Positions 6,983-10,662 of a DNA stretch of 10,662 nt are shown piece after piece. The number at the start of each line of letters is the position of its first letter. Position 1 is the first letter of the stretch. Below the pieces are notes generated by a model. It made no database searches and was not told the DNA's origin. It was given only the letters and a program-made list of their open reading frames with translations. Location: positions 1 to 10,662 of the forward strand of contig JAIRLZ010000168.1 of NCBI GenBank assembly GCA_031259035.1. Reading direction: 5' to 3'. The translations under genes were made by a program, and so were the position numbers. Origin of the DNA: Treponema sp. GTDB lineage: Bacteria; Spirochaetota; Spirochaetia; Treponematales; Breznakiellaceae.

Positions 6983-7008
6983 AATAAAACGGCGGGAAAA
7001 TCCCCGCC
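6983..7008 (-). terminator. Rho-independent terminator of the oad operon
   Basis: Read on the - strand, GGCGGG pairs with CCCGCC around GATTTT (7008 down to 6991) and is followed by GTTTTATT (6990-6983). A run of As precedes the stem. It lies about 72 bases beyond the oadB stop codon with only a hairpin between, so it most likely ends the oadGAB transcript. In the + direction the tail is ATTTTCG, weaker but possible. Confidence 0.7.
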
Positions 7009-7022
7009 ATTTTCGTAAGGGT

Positions 7023-7066
7023 CCGTGCGGAACTACTATGACTTTGGTCATGGTAGTTCCGCACGG
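7023..7066. repeat. 20-bp stem-loop just after oadB
   Basis: CCGTGCGGAACTAC (7023-7036) pairs perfectly with 7053-7066. One T/G position (7037/7052) is followed by five more pairs around a TTTG loop (7043-7046), giving a nearly perfect 20-bp stem. It begins 13 bases after the oadB stop on the - strand and has no T-run of its own. It may protect the mRNA 3' end ahead of the terminator, or belong to the palindromes found in this window's gaps. Confidence 0.75.
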
Positions 7067-7079
7067 TTTCTAATTATCA

Positions 7080-8507
7080 TCAGCCGTACGTTGCGATCAT
7101 AACACCGGCCGCAATGGCGGTGCCGATGACGCCCGCGACATTCGGACCCATAGCGTGCATGAGCAGGAAATTGGCCGGATCATACTCAAGACCAACCTTG
7201 TTGGAGACACGGGCGGCCATAGGCACCGCGGACACGCCCGCGGAACCGATGAGCGGATTTATCTTCTCTTTGAGGAAGAGATTCATAAACTTCGCCACAA
7301 GAACGCCGCTGGTGGTTGCGACGGCGAAAGCCACCAAGCCAATCACGACAATTGACAGGGACCGGGGGTTGAGGAATTTCTCAGGGGTCATTTGGCTTCC
7401 AACGCCCAGGGACAGGAAAATCGTAACGATGTTCATAAGCTCATTCTGGAGCGTATTGGAAAGCCTGTCGACAACGCCGGTTTCCTTGAGGAAGTTGCCG
7501 AACATGAGGCAGCCGATGAGCGGAGCCGCGGACGGAATGAACAGTACGCTCAAGACAAACACCACCATGGGGAACAATATCTTTTCCACCTTGGACACCT
7601 CACGGAGTTGTTTCATCTTGATGAGTTTTTCCTTCTTGGTTGTCAACACCCGCATAATGGGCGGCTGAATCACCGGCACCAGCGCCATATAGGAATAGGC
7701 CGCGACCGCGACGGTCGCCAGGAGTTGGGGCGCCAATTTTGCCGCGATGTAGATCGTCGTAGGACCGTCCGCGCCGCCAATAATGGCTGCGGCGCAGGCT
7801 TCCAGCATGTTAAAGTCAACGCCGGGGACAAGATTCATCGCGGTAATGGCGAAAAGCGTACCGAAAACGCCGAACTGGGATGCCGCGCCGAGCAGGGCGG
7901 TTTTGGGGTTGGCGATAAGCGGACCAAAGTCCGTCATCGCGCCTATGCCCATGAAGATAATCAGGGGAAAGAACTCGTTGCCGACGCCGGCTTTGTAAAT
8001 GACGTCCAGAAAGCCTTGATGCTCGCGGACGCCTTCTTCCACGATGAGGCGTCCCGCGTCCCCCATGCCGGCGAGCGGCACATTGACAAACACAATGCCG
8101 AACCCAATGGGGATGAGCAGCAACGGTTCAAAACCTTTCGCGGCGCCAAGGTATATGACGACAAAACCGACAATGAGCATGAGAAGCTCCTGCCAGCCCG
8201 GAACTTTTATGGGAAGTCCGGCGGGGGTCGCCGCGTCTTTCATATCGGTGATAAACGCATATATACCCGTTGTTTTTGCAATCTGCCCCAAAAAGCCGCT
8301 CAATGTAATCGTATCGATGCCTTCGCTGCCTTCAATAATCCCCTGAGGATTGAGAATGGAAGCGTATTCTGGCGCTGGAGCGCTCGCAGGAGCGCTGTCC
8401 TGCGCAAAGACATTGGACATAAAAGAGAACGCAAAAGCCCCTGCAAGCAGAACAAGGCAGAGTTTCGTAATAAAAACAGGATCTTTTTTGTGGTTAAGCT
8501 GCGTCAT
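7080..8507 (-). CDS. oadB: Oxaloacetate decarboxylase beta subunit, Na+-pumping membrane carboxybiotin decarboxylase
   Basis: OadB decarboxylates carboxybiotin on OadA in the inner membrane and exports Na+. The 475-residue protein is highly hydrophobic, with about nine spans. Residues known from mutagenesis of the Klebsiella enzyme are all present at a constant offset of 44: Asp247 in GGADGPTTIYIAAK (D203), Tyr273 (Y229), and Asn417, Gly421, Ser426 and Arg433 in NPLIGSAGVSAVPMAAR (N373, G377, S382, R389). The offset comes from an N-terminal extension: KKD, a hydrophobic stretch ending SNVFA-Q that looks like a signal peptide, then an Ala/Pro/Ser-rich linker. ATG 8507 is preferred because GAGGA lies 6 bases upstream; an ATG at 8519, overlapping the oadA stop as ATGA, would add four residues. 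It is the last gene of the operon, with a hairpin and terminator after it. Confidence 0.95.
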   Translation of the reverse strand: MTQLNHKKDPVFITKLCLVLLAGAFAFSFMSNVFAQDSAPASAPAPEYASILNPQGIIEGSEGIDTITLSGFLGQIAKTTGIYAFITDMKDAATPAGLPIKVPGWQELLMLIVGFVVIYLGAAKGFEPLLLIPIGFGIVFVNVPLAGMGDAGRLIVEEGVREHQGFLDVIYKAGVGNEFFPLIIFMGIGAMTDFGPLIANPKTALLGAASQFGVFGTLFAITAMNLVPGVDFNMLEACAAAIIGGADGPTTIYIAAKLAPQLLATVAVAAYSYMALVPVIQPPIMRVLTTKKEKLIKMKQLREVSKVEKILFPMVVFVLSVLFIPSAAPLIGCLMFGNFLKETGVVDRLSNTLQNELMNIVTIFLSLGVGSQMTPEKFLNPRSLSIVVIGLVAFAVATTSGVLVAKFMNLFLKEKINPLIGSAGVSAVPMAARVSNKVGLEYDPANFLLMHAMGPNVAGVIGTAIAAGVMIATYG

Positions 8508-8515
8508 ATTGTTCC

Positions 8516-10270
8516 TCATCCGATTTCAGCCACAGGTTGCTGCGCCGCCACCTTGGCGCCTGTGGGGACAAGAAAGTGAACTTTTCCGCCTGCGGTCGCC
8601 TTTATTTCCAATTCCATCTTCATGGACTCGATGATGAGCGCCGTCTCACCGGAGACGACTTGCGCGCCCTCGTCAACCGCATAGCGGATGACCGTACCGG
8701 CTACCGGCGCGGGTATAACCGTCCCGGCGCCGGACGGAGCCGCCGCAACGGGCGCCGCGTCTGCGCCGCCCGCTGGAGCCGTAATGACCGTGCCTGCGGG
8801 CGCCACCACGACGTTGTAGTTCGCGCCGTTCACGTTGACCACGTACTTTGCCGCCTCGTTCTTGCCGGCGGCGGGAGCAGCGGCCGCGGGAGCGTCCGGC
8901 TCCGGTTTGAAGACCACCGGACCCTGCGGGCGTTTTTTGAAAAAATCCGGCGCGATCTTTGGGAACATGGCGTAGGAAAGCACATCCTCCACAGACGGCG
9001 CGCTAGTGGAGAGGAGTTTTTTGACTTCCGCTTCGAGCTTTTCATATTCCGGCGGAATATCGTCAGCCGGACGGTGCGCGACTTCTTTTTCGAGCTTGAG
9101 CGCTTCAAGGGCTTTCTTCACCAAATCGGGGTTTTTAGGCGCGGGACATGCGCCGTATTTGCCGGCCAAAAGGTCTTTTGATTCGGCGGTAAGGGTCGCA
9201 TACCTGCCCTGCAACACATTGAGAACAGCCTGGGTTCCCACAATCTGGCTTGTGGGCGTCACCAGCGACGGATACCCGAAGTCCTTCTGCACAAGGGGGA
9301 TTTCTTTAAGCACATCGTCCATTTTGTTCAGGGCGCCCTGTTCTTTGAGTTGCCCCTCCATATTGGAGAGCATGCCGCCCGGCACTTGAGACACGAGGAT
9401 GCGGGTGTCCGCGCCGAGGAAGCCGGATTCGAATTTTTTGTAGTTCTTCTTGATTTCGCGGAAATACGCGGCGATTTCAAGGAGCAGGTTTGTGTCAAGC
9501 CCGGTGTCGTATTCGGTGCCTTTGAAAATTTCAACCATAGTTTCCGTGGGGCTGTGGCTTGTTCCCATAGCGAGGGGGGAGATGACCGTGTCGAGGATTT
9601 CCGCGCCCGCTTCGGCGGCTTTGACCAGCGTGGCCACGGACATGCCGGTTGTTGAATGGGAGTGAATCTCTATCGGGATGGAAACCGCTTTCTTGAGGGC
9701 TTTGACAAGCTCATACGCCTCGTAAGGTTTCAGAAGGCCGGCCATATCTTTTATCGCAAGGCTGTTCGCGCCGATTTTTTCATATTCTTTGGCAAGCTCC
9801 ACATATTTTTCACGAGTGTGAAAGGGAGTGGTCGCGTAGGAAATGGCCGCCTGAATGTGTTTGCCGGTTTTTTTTGCGGCTTCAGTGGCGGTTTTGAAAT
9901 TTCTGGGATCGTTTAAGGCGTCGAAAATACGGAAAATTTCAACGCCGTTCTTCGCCGCGGCTTCAACGAACTTTGTCACCACGTCATCCGCGTAGTGCCG
10001 GTAACCCAGCAGGTTCTGACCGCGCAGCAACATCATGATCGGGGTGTTGGGAAGGGCGGCTTTGAGTTTGCGGAGCCGCTCCCACGGGTCTTCATTCAAA
10101 AAGCGCATCGCGGTGTCAAACGTCGCGCCGCCCCACGCTTCAAGCGCAAAATAGCCCGCTTTGTCGAGCTTGTCGCAAATAGGAAGCATATCCGCCGTAA
10201 CCATGCGGGTCGCAAACAGGGATTGATGGGCGTCCCTGAGCGCCAAATCAGTAAGTTTAATCTTAGCCAT
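8516..10270 (-). CDS. oadA: Oxaloacetate decarboxylase alpha subunit, biotin-carrying carboxyltransferase
   Basis: OadA transfers the carboxyl group of oxaloacetate to its own biotin, releasing pyruvate. The 584-residue protein starts with the carboxyltransferase TIM barrel. Metal ligands are Asp13 (LRDAHQS), His203 and His205 (EIHSHS), and Lys174 (AIKDMAG) is the residue expected to be carbamylated. A second conserved region follows to about residue 450. An Ala/Pro-rich linker (about 463-510) then leads to the biotinyl domain with ESMKMELEI, in which Lys551 carries biotin 33 residues from the end, as usual. The ATG at 10270 has AAGGAG 7 bases upstream, in the 14-bp gap after oadG. The pyruvate-type carboxyltransferase barrel argues against methylmalonyl-CoA or glutaconyl-CoA decarboxylases. 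A pyruvate carboxylase B subunit is the nearest alternative, but oadG and oadB beside it settle the role. Confidence 0.96.
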   Translation of the reverse strand: MAKIKLTDLALRDAHQSLFATRMVTADMLPICDKLDKAGYFALEAWGGATFDTAMRFLNEDPWERLRKLKAALPNTPIMMLLRGQNLLGYRHYADDVVTKFVEAAAKNGVEIFRIFDALNDPRNFKTATEAAKKTGKHIQAAISYATTPFHTREKYVELAKEYEKIGANSLAIKDMAGLLKPYEAYELVKALKKAVSIPIEIHSHSTTGMSVATLVKAAEAGAEILDTVISPLAMGTSHSPTETMVEIFKGTEYDTGLDTNLLLEIAAYFREIKKNYKKFESGFLGADTRILVSQVPGGMLSNMEGQLKEQGALNKMDDVLKEIPLVQKDFGYPSLVTPTSQIVGTQAVLNVLQGRYATLTAESKDLLAGKYGACPAPKNPDLVKKALEALKLEKEVAHRPADDIPPEYEKLEAEVKKLLSTSAPSVEDVLSYAMFPKIAPDFFKKRPQGPVVFKPEPDAPAAAAPAAGKNEAAKYVVNVNGANYNVVVAPAGTVITAPAGGADAAPVAAAPSGAGTVIPAPVAGTVIRYAVDEGAQVVSGETALIIESMKMELEIKATAGGKVHFLVPTGAKVAAQQPVAEIG

Positions 10271-10284
10271 AAAAATTCTCCTTC

Positions 10285-10536
10285 TTAATGTGTTTTACGG
10301 TATTCGGTGACAGATGCGGTGATAACAGCGGTGACGGCCGCGTCGGCGGCGCCAGCGGCGGTTGATGAACCTTTCGGATTTTGAAGCGCAACTTCTTCCT
10401 TATCTAAACCTAAAGTCTGAATTATTTTTCCAACCAATGTTATGCTAATGATGAGAATTATCAAAAAACCAAACACGGTTCCCATGCCAAGCAGGGTTAG
10501 CAACCCGCTTTGTTCGAACATCTGGCCAATGGTCAT
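10285..10536 (-). CDS. oadG: Oxaloacetate decarboxylase gamma subunit
   Basis: OadG is the small membrane subunit that holds alpha and beta together and, in known enzymes, binds zinc through its C-terminal tail. The 83-residue protein has one membrane span (about residues 12-36, LLTLLGMGTVFGFLIILI and on), then a short cytoplasmic tail rich in alanine, ending YRKTH. Only one histidine is present, the last residue, so zinc binding may be weak or different from the Klebsiella protein, which has several. Length is typical. The ATG at 10536 has an AGGGGGA stretch (complement of about 10544-10550) 7 bases upstream. It is the first gene of the operon, 14 bp before oadA, with an extended -10 promoter just upstream. 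Confidence 0.9.
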   Translation of the reverse strand: MTIGQMFEQSGLLTLLGMGTVFGFLIILIISITLVGKIIQTLGLDKEEVALQNPKGSSTAAGAADAAVTAVITASVTEYRKTH

Positions 10537-10566
10537 GGCATATCCCCCTAAATAAAGTATGGCGTC

Positions 10567-10595
10567 ATCATAGCAAATTTTTAAGAATGAGGCAA
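10567..10595 (-). promoter_or_regulatory. Extended -10 sigma-70 promoter of oadGAB
   Basis: On the - strand TTGCCT (10595-10590) and TATGAT (10572-10567) are 17 bases apart. TG stands one base before the -10 (TGC-TATGAT), the extended -10 arrangement. Predicted start near 10560 leaves a leader of about 24 bases before oadG, too short for a riboswitch. Confidence 0.75.
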
Positions 10596-10622
10596 GTGGG
10601 AGTAGAGGGGCGGCAAGCGCAA

Positions 10623-10656
10623 GCCACTCAGCGGAGCCGCGGCTCCGCTGAGTGGC
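10623..10656. repeat. Perfect 34-bp palindrome upstream of the oad promoter
   Basis: The arm GCCACTCAGCGGAGCCG (10623-10639) is followed with no spacer by its exact complement (10640-10656). No T-run follows within the window, so an intrinsic terminator is not supported, though only 6 bases remain on the right. It lies 28 bp upstream of the -35 of the oad promoter. It could be a protein-binding site, a cruciform or an intergenic repeat. Confidence 0.8.
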
Positions 10657-10662
10657 GCATTA

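Noticed and set aside
6847..7022. A promoter for the kinase-like gene in its leader
   Set aside because: No -35/-10 pair with acceptable spacing could be made out among the inverted repeats; transcription may begin there or come from readthrough, but nothing can be placed.
7392..8579. Long open frame of 395 codons on the + strand opposite oadB
   Set aside because: It is the antisense of a well-conserved membrane protein and is rich in Arg, His, Asp and Asn, as expected when hydrophobic codons are read backwards.

Overview
The window reads as chromosomal DNA of an anaerobic, GC-moderate bacterium, most likely a spirochaete of the Treponema group. This is inferred from the look of the proteins: a free-standing sodium-pump oxaloacetate decarboxylase operon in the order G-A-B, a cytidylate-kinase-like protein opening with an ISREL-AALGDE segment, and a two-subunit-type glutamate synthase large chain. 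No rRNA, tRNA, transposase, phage gene or CRISPR array is visible, so the taxonomic call is moderate at best.

Layout. Bases 1-57 are the last 18 codons of a YggS/PLPBP-family gene on the + strand. Bases 58-684 are a long non-coding stretch. Its left half carries several strong inverted repeats. Its right half holds one possible 27-residue membrane peptide and then a good sigma-70 promoter (563-591) for gltB. The 1536-codon gltB (685-5295, + strand) is the largest gene. It meets trmB convergently across a 51-bp gap containing a GC-rich hairpin. On the - strand, a cytidylate-kinase-like gene (6016-6846) and trmB (5347-6009) lie 6 bp apart and probably form an operon. Upstream of them is a 233-bp gap containing two nested inverted repeats, an intrinsic terminator and a 20-bp hairpin. 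The oadG-oadA-oadB operon (10536 down to 7080, - strand) follows, with an extended -10 promoter at 10567-10595. A perfect 34-bp palindrome sits at the right edge.

How the genes work together. OadGAB is predicted to decarboxylate oxaloacetate to pyruvate and pump Na+ out of the cell. No citrate or tartrate genes lie beside it, so it may serve general anaerobic metabolism. GltB makes glutamate from glutamine and 2-oxoglutarate but has no gltD beside it, and it lacks the loop of ferredoxin-type enzymes, so its electron-donating partner must be elsewhere. TrmB methylates G46 of tRNA. The kinase-like protein has no clear role.

The most unusual features are the inverted repeats, present in all three longer gaps and each with its own arm sequence; the nested hairpin that abuts the ribosome-binding site of the kinase-like gene; the signal-peptide-like extension on OadB; and the kinase-like protein with a weak P-loop and a BON-like tail. 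No clearly new defence or mobile system was found.
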